Under the pieces are notes generated by a model. That model had not been told where the DNA came from and made no database searches. It saw only the letters and a list, made by a program, of their open reading frames with translations. A stretch of DNA of 9,639 nt, from contig JBIKVM010000113.1 in assembly GCA_044356825.1 (NCBI GenBank), positions 1 to 9,639 on the forward strand, in the 5' to 3' direction. The translations under genes were made by a program, and so were the position numbers. Below are positions 1-6,572 of the stretch, one piece after another. The first letter of the stretch is position 1. The number at the start of each line of letters is the position of its first letter. This DNA is from JAUREX01 sp044356825. GTDB lineage: Bacteria; Pseudomonadota; Alphaproteobacteria; Rhodobacterales; Rhodobacteraceae.

Positions 1-314
1 AGACGCTCGCCGAAATTCCCAGCCTGCGAAATTTTGGCCTGGGCAATTTCAATGCCGAATACATGCGCAGCCACGACGAAGTCATCGAGAGACTTCTCGA
101 ACGACACCGCGCGCCGCACTGGGACCCGCTCATTCGCGAACTCGACGCCCGGGATAATCTGATCAAAGAGTTGCGTGAGAAACTCACTCACGCGCGCAAC
201 AATGCCGAGATGGCGGCCCTGGTGCTCGAGTCGGTCGCCGAAGTGGCGAAGGTCAGCAAGCTCGACGACGCCCACCTCAACATGGTTCTCACGACACTGC
301 GCTCATTGCGCTGA
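1..314 (+). CDS. C-terminal fragment of an unrecognised protein with a charged helical tail
   Basis: The reading frame is open from the left edge (first full codon at 3) to a TGA at 312-314, so this is the 3' end of a longer gene; the ATG at 63 is internal or at best an alternative start. About 103 residues are visible. The part before residue 30 contains a Phe-Gly-Leu-Gly-Asn-Phe-Asn stretch, followed by a highly charged section (HDEVIERLLERHR, then LDARDNLIKELREKLTHAR) that looks like long amphipathic helix or coiled coil, and ends in a Leu-rich tail. I cannot assign a family. A C-terminal extension of a sugar- or sulfate-transferring enzyme is one possibility, but nothing visible proves it. 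The gene ends 15 bases before the inverted repeat of the IS remnant, so its stop codon is not disrupted by it. Confidence 0.7.
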   Translation, partial: TLAEIPSLRNFGLGNFNAEYMRSHDEVIERLLERHRAPHWDPLIRELDARDNLIKELREKLTHARNNAEMAALVLESVAEVAKVSKLDDAHLNMVLTTLRSLR

Positions 315-329
315 TAGCCCGCTGTGGAC

Positions 330-347
330 GGTTCTGCTCCACAAATC
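330..347 (+). repeat. Terminal inverted repeat (transposase 3' side) of the IS remnant
   Basis: GGTTCTGCTCCACAAATC; it matches the minus-strand end at 931-914 at 14 of 18 positions and has the ACAAATC core in common. Including 11 more inward bases, about 21 of 29 positions agree. Confidence 0.7.
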
Positions 348-389
348 GGGAGAGGGGCGGGCATCTTGTTTTCCCGGGACGATCTGATC

Positions 390-880
390 TGTGCATTCTG
401 TAAAGGGTGTGCGGGGTTCGGTTAAGCCGTCCAGGAGAACTGCGCGTTCTCGGATCCCGGCAACCTCGCGGTCGAAGTCCCGTGCCGTGCGGCGTTGCCC
501 CGGGCGCTTGACACAGTGCTTTTTGGTCTCTGCGCGGCGTCGGGAGTGCTTTCGCGCGATCGCCGCCAGATGGTCCCCAGCCGTCCAGTACGGCCGCTCT
601 GGCACCGGATGATGATGCGGCAGAGTATCCACCATCGCCATTGGACGCTATCGTGACGGCGTTGCGCGCCATGGCGAAGCGGACCTCCATCGTGAGGCGC
701 GTCTGGATCGCGGCGTGGCCTTGGACGGGTTGCAGCCCCCGATTGCCACGGGGCGCGGTCTCTCTGTTCATGGCGGGCTCGAACCAGATCGTCAGCGAAC
801 CCCGGCGCTTGAGCGCTTCGTTGCCGGGGGGGGCAGGGTCTTGCAGGTCGGGGTGGCGGCCCGCTCGTGCTCCCTTGCTA
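390..880 (-). pseudogene. IS5-family transposase remnant, N and C ends joined, catalytic core deleted
   Basis: On the minus strand, about 822-655 reads NEALKRRGSLTIWFEPAM and then AAIQTRLTMEVRFAMA, the hallmark N-terminus of IS5-family transposases (compare YNKALINRGSLTFW in IS903). The preceding residues (PTCKTLPP) lie in another frame, shifted within a run of eight G at 826-833. In a third frame, about 570-390 reads RRRAETKKHCVKRPGQ, then ARDFDREVAGIRERAVLLDG, the conserved C-terminus that carries the last catalytic Glu (Y-2-R-3-E-6-K signature, Tyr replaced by Lys). The section with the two catalytic Asp residues is absent, with the junction near 600-650. With two frameshifts and no start codon it cannot make an active enzyme. 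The call is from recognition of the family's conserved ends. Confidence 0.8.
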
Positions 881-913
881 TCACGCTGGGTTCACGAGGT
901 GAGTCCCTCACAG

Positions 914-931
914 GATTTGTTCAGCGGAGCC
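914..931 (-). repeat. Terminal inverted repeat (transposase 5' side) of the IS remnant
   Basis: Read on the minus strand it is GGCTCCGCTGAACAAATC, 14 of 18 identical to the remembered IS903 end and 14 of 18 to the partner repeat at 330-347. It lies just upstream of the transposase N-terminal remnant, where this end is expected. Confidence 0.75.
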
Positions 932-1044
932 GTTGGTAAACTTCCCGCTCCGAAGAATTGCTTCCGGCGATCGGCCCGCGCCAGCGCCGTGATGAGCGCG
1001 TCGTCCGCCCTTCGCAGATGCGCGGCGCCCTCAGGTGGGTGCAT
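932..1044 (-). pseudogene. Possible degenerate fragment, resembling the tail of a serine recombinase
   Basis: Reading on the minus strand from the ATG at about 1044 (preceded by GGGAG) gives a short frame with DDALITALARADRRKQFF, then runs into the IS inverted repeat at 931 and stops at 892. The LxxALARAxxWxxxxxxG pattern is common, as I remember it, near the C-terminus of large serine recombinases in alphaproteobacteria. The match is short and the expected Trp is Arg here. It may be a scrap of a mobile element cut by the IS, or a meaningless open frame. The rest of the 932-1132 stretch shows nothing I can name. Confidence 0.25.
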
Positions 1045-1132
1045 CGCCTTGCTCCCGCCGCGCTGCACGACGCGGGAAGGGCAAATCCACGGTGAACGTG
1101 GGGGAACATCGGAACGCCGGGCGTTCGGCGCC

Positions 1133-1822
1133 TCAAAGCCGGAGATTGCGTGCGAGGTTGAGGGCATCATCTGCGAGGATCATGACGTGCTTGCGCATCG
1201 AGATCGCAGCCGTGGCCGGATCTCTCTTCGACAGGGCCAACGCTATATCCTCATGTTCTTCGAGGCCGCGTTGCTGCCGGCCGGGCTCGAAGGTGATCGC
1301 ATGCCGGTAAGGCGCGAGGCGACGTTCGACCAATCGGATCTGCTCGACAAGGAAGGTGTTGCCTGACGCCTTCCAGATGGCCTCGTGGAACCGGTTGTTC
1401 GCATCGAGATATTCGTCCGCCGTCCCCGTCAGTGCGGCCGTCTTGCAGAGCTGGTGCAGCCGCCCGATGTCCCGGATCCGCGAATCATCGGCGCGTTCGC
1501 ACGCGAGCCGTGCCGCGAGAGCCTCTAGCTCTGCCACGATCTCGAAGGCCTCTACGATTTCGGAGACGGTTGGCCGAACAACCACCGCCCCGCGGCGCGG
1601 CCGGATCGAGACCATCCCGACAGATGCAAGAGAGCGCAGCGCCTCGCGAATCGGGGTGCGCGATGTCTCGTAGACCTTGGCGAGTTCTTCCTCGTCAAGC
1701 CGGTCGCCCGGTTTGAACCGCCCGAGGACGATGTCCCGCTCGACCATGGTCTGGACGCTTGCAGACAGTGTGTTCAATCGTCTCGCCCTCGTTACCGCCT
1801 TTGAAGTTGCACGAACTTCCAT
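1133..1822 (-). CDS. GntR-family transcriptional regulator, FCD (FadR-type) subfamily
   Basis: A 229-residue protein, the usual length for FCD-type GntR regulators. Residues about 16-82 form the winged helix-turn-helix: the GDRLDEEELAKVYETSRTPI segment followed by REALRSLASVGMV and an RPRRGAVV wing, all standard for the family. Residues about 85-225 are the all-helical FCD ligand domain. Its metal/ligand positions can be seen as N142 (often Asp), H146 in NRFHEAI, H190 in EEHEDIA and H212 in MRKHV. The ATG at 1822-1820 is chosen because it gives a normal N-terminal extension; there is no strong ribosome binding site, so the start is not certain. The gene is divergent from the nucleoside-uptake genes, which fits a local repressor that responds to a substrate or intermediate of that pathway. 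The effector cannot be read from the sequence. Confidence 0.93.
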   Translation of the reverse strand: MEVRATSKAVTRARRLNTLSASVQTMVERDIVLGRFKPGDRLDEEELAKVYETSRTPIREALRSLASVGMVSIRPRRGAVVVRPTVSEIVEAFEIVAELEALAARLACERADDSRIRDIGRLHQLCKTAALTGTADEYLDANNRFHEAIWKASGNTFLVEQIRLVERRLAPYRHAITFEPGRQQRGLEEHEDIALALSKRDPATAAISMRKHVMILADDALNLARNLRL

Positions 1823-1929
1823 GGCTTGTCACTGGCTAATTGTACATGGTGACCAATTTCCACAAGATTCTTGTATACAAGAGTGTGACGACATGCTTCA
1901 TTATCTGCATAACGAGTCGGGGGAAGACC
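1823..1929. promoter_or_regulatory. Divergent regulatory region between the GntR gene and the nucleoside operon
   Basis: This spacer is visibly more A+T-rich than the flanking genes and must hold promoters for both directions. It contains the palindrome at 1869-1882 and a smaller TGTACA palindrome at 1841-1846. On the minus strand, TTGTGG (1865-1860) and TACAAT (1844-1839) separated by 15 bases could be a weak promoter for the regulator, though the spacing is short. I see no convincing -35/-10 pair for the plus strand. Confidence 0.55.
1869..1882. promoter_or_regulatory. Perfect 14-bp palindrome, probable GntR-family operator
   Basis: TCTTGTATACAAGA is its own reverse complement. Its core TTGTATACAA fits the GntR-family operator pattern (GT and AC half-sites around a short centre, flanked by T/A) known for FCD regulators. 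It sits between the divergent regulator and the operon. Binding by the neighbouring regulator is inferred. Confidence 0.65.
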
Positions 1930-2022
1930 ATGCGGAAAGGGGCTTGTGGCAGGGACGGATTGCCGGTTCGTGGGGGAACCCCGCGGGAGTGCCCACTGAT
2001 GCAGCGGTCCGGGCGGACCTGA
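1930..2022 (+). CDS. Possible 30-residue leader ORF coupled to the phosphorylase start
   Basis: The ATG at 1930 is preceded by GGGGGAAG (1919-1926), the best ribosome binding site in the region. The frame encodes 30 residues (MRKGACGRDG...QRSGRT), and its TGA at 2020-2022 overlaps the phosphorylase ATG at 2022-2024 as TGATG, a classic arrangement for translational coupling. The peptide resembles nothing I know and is rich in Gly and Arg. It may be a leader that delivers ribosomes to the next start, which has only a weak site of its own. Alternatively it is a chance frame and the phosphorylase begins at an in-frame upstream codon (GTG 1989 or ATG 1893). Confidence 0.35.
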   Translation: MRKGACGRDGLPVRGGTPRECPLMQRSGRT

Positions 2023-2786
2023 TGGCATCGGCGCGGCAGCATCACATCCGTTGCGCGTCCGGAGAGATCGCGCCATGGGTTCTCCTGCCCGGAGACCCCG
2101 CACGGGCGGAACGCATCGGCGGCATGCTCGACGCGGCGGTCCGGGTTGCGGCCAATCGGGAATTCACCACCTACACCGGGCTCTGGAACGGGGCACCCGT
2201 ATCGGTCACATCGACTGGCATCGGCTGCCCCTCCGCGGCGATTGCGGTCGAGGAACTGATCCGCTGCGGTGCAAAGATACTGGTCAGGGTCGGTACATCG
2301 GGGAGCATGCAGCCCGATGTCGCGCCCGGAGATTTCGTCGTCGCGACAGCCGCGGTCCGCGATGAGGGGACAAGTCGCGCCTATATCCCCACCGAATTCC
2401 CCGCCGTCGCCGATCCTGAGGTCGCGCTTCGTCTGCGGGACTGCGCCGCGCAGCGGGGCGCGCGCGTGCATCTCGGCATCATGCATTCCAAGGACTCCTT
2501 CTATGGACAGAAGGAGCCCGACTCGATGCCGATCGCCGGAACCCTGAAAGAGCGCTGGGGGGCTTTCCGCGCAGGCGGGGCGCTCTGCTCCGAGATGGAA
2601 AGCTCCACGATATTCGTCGTCTCCACGGTCCGGCGGGCGCGCGCCGGATCCATCTGCCTGGTCGCGTCCTCGCATGACGGAACCGAGCGCATCGGGGGCG
2701 ACGATCTCGAACGCGCCATCACCACCCTCTCGGAAACGGCACTCGATGCGGCCGCAGCCTTCATCGGGGGAAGACAGAACGCCTGA
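2022..2786 (+). CDS. Nucleoside phosphorylase, uridine phosphorylase-like (NP-I family)
   Basis: A 254-residue cytoplasmic enzyme expected to split a nucleoside with phosphate into base and (deoxy)ribose-1-phosphate. The ATG at 2022 is chosen because it gives the same length and N-terminal register as E. coli Udp (253 residues): H8, PGDPARAERI with phosphate-binding R28, NREFTT with R46, VRVGTSG with R89 and T92, and the ribose-binding SEMESS (E191-M192-E193) all align. Longer in-frame starts (GTG 1989, ATG 1893) are possible. Base recognition differs: in FYGQKEPD the Gln of Udp Q166 is kept (Q163) but the position of R168 is Glu (E165), and that of R223 is His (H218). The catalytic Asp of hexameric purine phosphorylases is also not seen. 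The family is certain but base specificity is not. It is the first enzyme of the transporter operon. Confidence 0.92.
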   Translation: MASARQHHIRCASGEIAPWVLLPGDPARAERIGGMLDAAVRVAANREFTTYTGLWNGAPVSVTSTGIGCPSAAIAVEELIRCGAKILVRVGTSGSMQPDVAPGDFVVATAAVRDEGTSRAYIPTEFPAVADPEVALRLRDCAAQRGARVHLGIMHSKDSFYGQKEPDSMPIAGTLKERWGAFRAGGALCSEMESSTIFVVSTVRRARAGSICLVASSHDGTERIGGDDLERAITTLSETALDAAAAFIGGRQNA

Positions 2787-2824
2787 AGCCAGACCTGACA
2801 CCAAAAAACCACAACAGAGAGGAA

Positions 2825-3859
2825 ATGCACGAAATGACCCACACAACAGCAAGGTCCGCGGTCCTTGGGGCGGCGGTATTCATCCTGAGCGCTGCGCAGG
2901 CGCTCGCGGGGCCCAGCGTCTGCCAGGTGACGGATACCGGCGGCGTCGATGACCGCAGCTTCAACGAGACAGCCTGGCGCGGCGTCAAGCTCGCCGAGGA
3001 AAAGCTCGGCGCGACCGGCCGTGTCCTCGAGTCGCAGGCAGAGACCGACTATGAACCGAACGTGACGTCGCTGCTCGGCGGGGCGTGCGACATCATCATC
3101 ACCGTCGGCTTCCTGATGGGCGACACGACCGAGGCCCTCGCAAAGGCCAACCCCAACCAGTTGTTCTCGATCGTCGATTATTCCTACGATCCGCCCCTGC
3201 CCAATGTCATCGGGCAGCTCTTTTCGACGGACGAGGCGGCGTTCCTTGCAGGCTACCTTTCGGCCGGCATGACCCAGACGGGAACGGTCGGGCTGTTCGG
3301 CGGCCTCAACATCCCGCCGGTCACCATCTTCATGGACGGCTATGTCCGGGGCGTCGAACACTACAACGCGGTAAAGGGCACCGAGGTCAAGGTCATCGGC
3401 TGGGATCCCGAAGCGCGGGAAGGGCTCTTTACCAACAACTTCGACTCGGTCGACGACGGGCGGACCTTCGCGCAGTCCCTCTATGAAGAAGGTGCTGACA
3501 TCGTGCTGCCCGTCGCCGGCACGGTCGGACTGGGCAGCGCGGCTCTGGCGGACGAGATCGGGACGGATAAACTCAAGATCATCGGGGTAGACGCTGACCT
3601 CGTGCAGACCAACCCGAACCGTGCGCATGTCTATCTGACATCGATCATGAAGCGGATGGACCAGACGGTCCTCAGCGTCGTGACAAGCGTGGCCGACGGA
3701 TCGTTCAAGGGCGGCGTCATGGTCGGAACACTCGCCAACGGCGGGGTGGATCTCGCCCCCTACCATACTTTCGCGGACGATGTTCCGGCGGAACTCGCCG
3801 CGGAAATCGATGCGGTCCGCAAGGGCATCATCGACGGCAGCATCGACGTCTCCCCGTAA
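2825..3859 (+). CDS. BMP/PnrA-family periplasmic nucleoside-binding protein
   Basis: Substrate-binding component of the ABC importer encoded downstream, 344 residues. The N-terminus has a Sec signal peptide with hydrophobic core AVLGAAVFILSAA and likely cleavage after ALA. There is no lipobox cysteine at the site, so it is predicted to be a soluble periplasmic protein and not a lipoprotein. The mature part starts with the family's first strand and the DDRSFNETAW motif (GVDDRSFNE resembles the D-x-SFN of BMP proteins), followed by alternating two-lobe segments such as DIIITVGFLMG, GLFGGLNIPPV and KIIGVDADL. Known BMP proteins bind purine or pyrimidine nucleosides. The start is either ATG 2825 (GAGAGG only 2 bases upstream) or ATG 2834 (11 bases from it); both give a workable signal peptide. 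It lies 38 bases after the phosphorylase. Confidence 0.93.
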   Translation: MHEMTHTTARSAVLGAAVFILSAAQALAGPSVCQVTDTGGVDDRSFNETAWRGVKLAEEKLGATGRVLESQAETDYEPNVTSLLGGACDIIITVGFLMGDTTEALAKANPNQLFSIVDYSYDPPLPNVIGQLFSTDEAAFLAGYLSAGMTQTGTVGLFGGLNIPPVTIFMDGYVRGVEHYNAVKGTEVKVIGWDPEAREGLFTNNFDSVDDGRTFAQSLYEEGADIVLPVAGTVGLGSAALADEIGTDKLKIIGVDADLVQTNPNRAHVYLTSIMKRMDQTVLSVVTSVADGSFKGGVMVGTLANGGVDLAPYHTFADDVPAELAAEIDAVRKGIIDGSIDVSP

Positions 3860-3883
3860 GGCACTGGCGCAAGGTCACGTCGT

Positions 3884-3898
3884 CCGCCCTGCGGGTGG
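3884..3898 (+). other. Small GC-rich hairpin between binding-protein and ATPase genes
   Basis: CCGCCC-TGC-GGGTGG can form a 6-bp stem (one G-U pair) with a 3-base loop in the transcript. There is no T-run after it. A hairpin after the binding-protein gene could limit read-through or protect the upstream mRNA, raising binding protein over ATPase, as in other importer operons. Weak evidence. Confidence 0.3.
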
Positions 3899-3927
3899 CG
3901 TGCCCCCCCATCTTAGAAGGCACCGAG

Positions 3928-5466
3928 ATGAAGCTGACGCTTGATGGCATCACGAAGCGATACGGGTCGGTCGTCGCCAACGACAGCATCTCGCTCGAGG
4001 CGCGCGCCGGCGAGGTGCACTGCCTGCTGGGCGAGAACGGCGCCGGCAAGACAACGCTGATGAACGTCCTCTATGGCCTGAGCCGCGCCGACGAGGGGCG
4101 GATCCTGATCGATGACAAGGCGGTCGACTTCGACGGGCCCGCCGACGCCATCGCTGCCGGGATCGGGATGGTCCACCAGCATTTCATGCTGATCCCCGTC
4201 TTTACCGTGACCGAGAACGTCATTCTGGGTGCCGAGCCGAGGCGGCGCTTCGGTGCACTCGACACCGCCCGCGCACGGCGCCGGGTAAGCGAACTGAGCA
4301 ACCAGTTCGGACTTTCGCTCGACCCCGACGCGCTGGTCGAGGATCTGCCCGTCGGGGTCCAGCAGCGGGTCGAAATCGTCAAGACGCTCTATCGCGATGC
4401 GCGCGCGCTCATCTTCGACGAACCCACCGCCGTCCTGACGCCGCAAGAGGTTGCGGAGTTCTTCAAGATCGTCCGCGGCCTGACCGCGTCGGGAAAGGCA
4501 GTGCTCTTCATCACCCACAAACTCAACGAAGTGCTCGAGATCGCAGACCGGATCACCGTCATCCGACATGGCAAAGTTGTCGGCGAAGCAGACCCGAAAA
4601 CCACGACCACCCGCGAGATCGCCGAAATGATGGTCGGCCGTCCGATCGGCCTGAACCTCGAGCGCGCGGTTGCCGCGCCGGGTGAGGTGGTCCTTGACCT
4701 CGACCGGGTCTCGGCCCGGAGCAGGGGCGGCGAGACGCTCCTCCGCGAACTTTCCTTCAACGTCCGCGCTGGCGAGATCGTCGGCATCGCCGGTGTTCAT
4801 GGAAACGGACAGACCGAACTTGTCGAACTCGTGGCGGGGCTCGCGCCAGCCCTTGCAGGCGAAGTGCGCTTTCTCGGGTCGGACTGGACCGAGATGCCCC
4901 CCCGGGACCGCCACCGCGGGGGGCTGGCGCACATCCCCGAGGATCGGAACGGCGCGGGCGTTGCCAGCCCGTTGCCGATCTTCGAGAATCTCGTGCTCGA
5001 CAGCTATTACGAGGATCGCTTCTCGGGACGTTTCCAGATCCACTGGGACCGCGTGCTGACAGAGGCCAGGGCGCTCGCACGCCGGTTCGACATCCGGACG
5101 CCCGATGTCCGCAACCCCGCCGACAGCCTGTCAGGCGGAAATCTGCAGAAACTCGTGATCGCGCGCGAACTGTCGCGGCCGGTGAAACTCATCATCGCGG
5201 CGCAGCCCACGCGCGGCGTCGATGTCGGGTCGATCGAGTACATCCACAAGATGCTGATCGAGCAGAGAAATGCCGGTGTCGCCGTGCTGCTGGTCTCGAC
5301 CGAACTCGATGAGATCATCGGCCTTTCCGATCGCATCCTGGTGATCTTCCAGGGGCAGATCACTGCCGAATTCGAAAGCCGGTCCGCGGATCGGGCGCAG
5401 ATCGGCTTGGCCATGGCGGGCATGAGGGCTGTCGGGATGGATCACATGCGGGGTGCCATAGGATGA
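3928..5466 (+). CDS. Nucleoside ABC transporter ATPase, two fused nucleotide-binding domains
   Basis: A 512-residue protein with two tandem ABC domains, as in the NupO/RbsA-type ATPases of BMP importers. It powers import at the inner membrane face. Domain 1 has Walker A GENGAGKTT (35-43), Q-loop HQHF, signature LPVGVQQRVEI, Walker B ALIFDEPTAVL (D164, E165) and the switch His in ITHK. Domain 2 has a degenerate Walker A, GVHGNGQTE (from 289), lacking the Lys, a good signature DSLSGGNLQK (399-408), and AAQPTRGVDVG in place of a normal Walker B glutamate. One competent and one degenerate site is normal for this family. The ATG at 3928 is preferred over the GTG at 3895 because AGAAGG lies 7 bases upstream and the domain starts right after it. 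The stop overlaps the next start (ATGA). Confidence 0.95.
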   Translation: MKLTLDGITKRYGSVVANDSISLEARAGEVHCLLGENGAGKTTLMNVLYGLSRADEGRILIDDKAVDFDGPADAIAAGIGMVHQHFMLIPVFTVTENVILGAEPRRRFGALDTARARRRVSELSNQFGLSLDPDALVEDLPVGVQQRVEIVKTLYRDARALIFDEPTAVLTPQEVAEFFKIVRGLTASGKAVLFITHKLNEVLEIADRITVIRHGKVVGEADPKTTTTREIAEMMVGRPIGLNLERAVAAPGEVVLDLDRVSARSRGGETLLRELSFNVRAGEIVGIAGVHGNGQTELVELVAGLAPALAGEVRFLGSDWTEMPPRDRHRGGLAHIPEDRNGAGVASPLPIFENLVLDSYYEDRFSGRFQIHWDRVLTEARALARRFDIRTPDVRNPADSLSGGNLQKLVIARELSRPVKLIIAAQPTRGVDVGSIEYIHKMLIEQRNAGVAVLLVSTELDEIIGLSDRILVIFQGQITAEFESRSADRAQIGLAMAGMRAVGMDHMRGAIG

Positions 5467-6572
5467 CCGCGACAGATACGACGGTGGCAACCATGACATC
5501 CGCGCGCGAGCTTCGGAACGCGCTTGCGCTCGTGTCGGCGAGCTTCGTGCTCGCGCTCCTTGTCGCGGCGCTGATCATGCTCGCGACGGGCATCCCGCCG
5601 GCGACCATCGCCCTCTCGTTCTGGTCGCTCCTCATTGGGGGTGTCGGCTCGTTGCAGGCGATCTCCGAGACGCTCGTCGCCGCGACGCCGCTTGCCCTCG
5701 CCGGCCTTGGCATCGCGATCGGCTTTCGTGCGGGGCTGTTCAACATCGGCGCCGAGGGACAACTCCTGATCGGCGGGATATGCGGGCTGGTCGTGGGCTT
5801 TGCATTCACCGGCCTGCCGGCCATCATCCATATCCCGCTTGCACTCCTCGCTGCATTCGTCGGCGGCGCGATATGGGGCGGCATCTCGGGATGGCTCAAG
5901 GTTGCGACGGGCGCGCACGAGGTCATCACGACGATCATGCTCAACCTCATCGCACTGCGGCTGACCGACTATCTGTTGCGCAACCCACCGATCCAGAACC
6001 CCGAGAGGTCTGACCCGATCTCGCGGAGTGTTGCGGAAAGTGCGGCCCTGCCCCGGATCCTCGGATTTCTCGACCCTACGCTGCGTGTCGATATCGGCAT
6101 CGTGATCGCGGTCGTGGCCACCGTCGCGGTCGCCCTGATGATGAAGCATCTGAAACTCGGGTTCGAGTTCCGTGTCCTCGGCGCCAATCTCACGGCGGCG
6201 ACGTTCGCGGGCATCCGGTCGGGGCGCACGATGGTCATCGCGATGCTCCTCGGTGGCGGGCTTGCCGGGCTAGCCGGCGCGAGCCAGACGATCGGCGTTC
6301 TGGGCCGGGCATCGCCGCATTTCTCGGCCGGGCTCGGGTTCGAAGCCATCGCCGTGGCCCTTCTCGCGCGATCGAGCCCGGTCGGGGTGCTGTTCGCGGC
6401 ACTGCTCTTCGGAGCACTCCATGCAGGGGGGCGCAAGATGCAGGTCGATGCGGCGGTCAGTATCGACCTCATCACGATCGTGCAGGCGCTGATCGTGCTG
6501 TGCATCGCGGCACCGATGCTGATCCACAGCATCCTGCCCTGGATCAGGGACAAGGGAGACCAGGCGACATGA
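5463..6572 (+). CDS. ABC transporter permease, BPD_transp_2 family (first subunit)
   Basis: Integral membrane subunit of 369 residues with many hydrophobic segments, the first at about 20-45. It contains the family motif FRAGLFNIGAEGQLLIGG (about residues 87-104) and HEVITTIMLNLIALRL, both typical of permeases paired with BMP binding proteins. With the next protein it should form the heteromeric channel for the nucleoside. The N-terminal Thr-rich section ahead of the first helix is cytoplasmic. The start codon overlaps the ATPase stop as ATGA (5463-5466) and has no separate good ribosome binding site, so its translation is probably coupled. Homologues are annotated as NupP/YufP-like. The exact substrate cannot be told from the permease. 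Confidence 0.94.
   Translation: MTATDTTVATMTSARELRNALALVSASFVLALLVAALIMLATGIPPATIALSFWSLLIGGVGSLQAISETLVAATPLALAGLGIAIGFRAGLFNIGAEGQLLIGGICGLVVGFAFTGLPAIIHIPLALLAAFVGGAIWGGISGWLKVATGAHEVITTIMLNLIALRLTDYLLRNPPIQNPERSDPISRSVAESAALPRILGFLDPTLRVDIGIVIAVVATVAVALMMKHLKLGFEFRVLGANLTAATFAGIRSGRTMVIAMLLGGGLAGLAGASQTIGVLGRASPHFSAGLGFEAIAVALLARSSPVGVLFAALLFGALHAGGRKMQVDAAVSIDLITIVQALIVLCIAAPMLIHSILPWIRDKGDQAT

Larger units (their letters stand above)
330..931 (-). mobile_element. Internally deleted IS5-family (IS903-like) element remnant
   Basis: Two facing 18-bp ends bound this region: GGTTCTGCTCCACAAATC at 330-347 (plus) and GGCTCCGCTGAACAAATC read on the minus strand at 931-914. They match each other at 14 of 18 positions, with further similarity inward (GAGGG in both). 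The second end also matches the IS903 terminal repeat as I remember it (GGCTTTGTTGAATAAATC) at 14 of 18. Between them, on the minus strand, are the N-terminal and C-terminal parts of an IS5-family transposase, with the middle missing. The element is about 0.6 kb, whereas complete relatives are about 1 kb. The 9-bp flanks (321-329 and 932-940) do not match, so no target duplication is visible, as expected for an old copy or one with rearranged flanks. Confidence 0.8.

Noticed and set aside
315..1132. CRISPR array or RNA gene in the long gene-free stretch
   Set aside because: No regularly spaced repeats and no tRNA- or rRNA-like structure were seen; the IS remnant accounts for most of it.
641..1366. 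241-codon plus-strand frame across the IS remnant and the GntR 3' end
   Set aside because: Its translation has no family features, and it runs opposite both the transposase remnant and the regulator.
1677..2021. Upstream extension of the phosphorylase reading frame to 1677
   Set aside because: It overlaps the GntR gene on the other strand, and its Ser/Arg-rich translation is a shadow of that gene. The phosphorylase fold needs only the part from about 2022.
2501..3766. 421-codon minus-strand frame opposite the binding protein
   Set aside because: It is an antisense shadow of the clear BMP gene, with no domain and no ribosome binding site noted.
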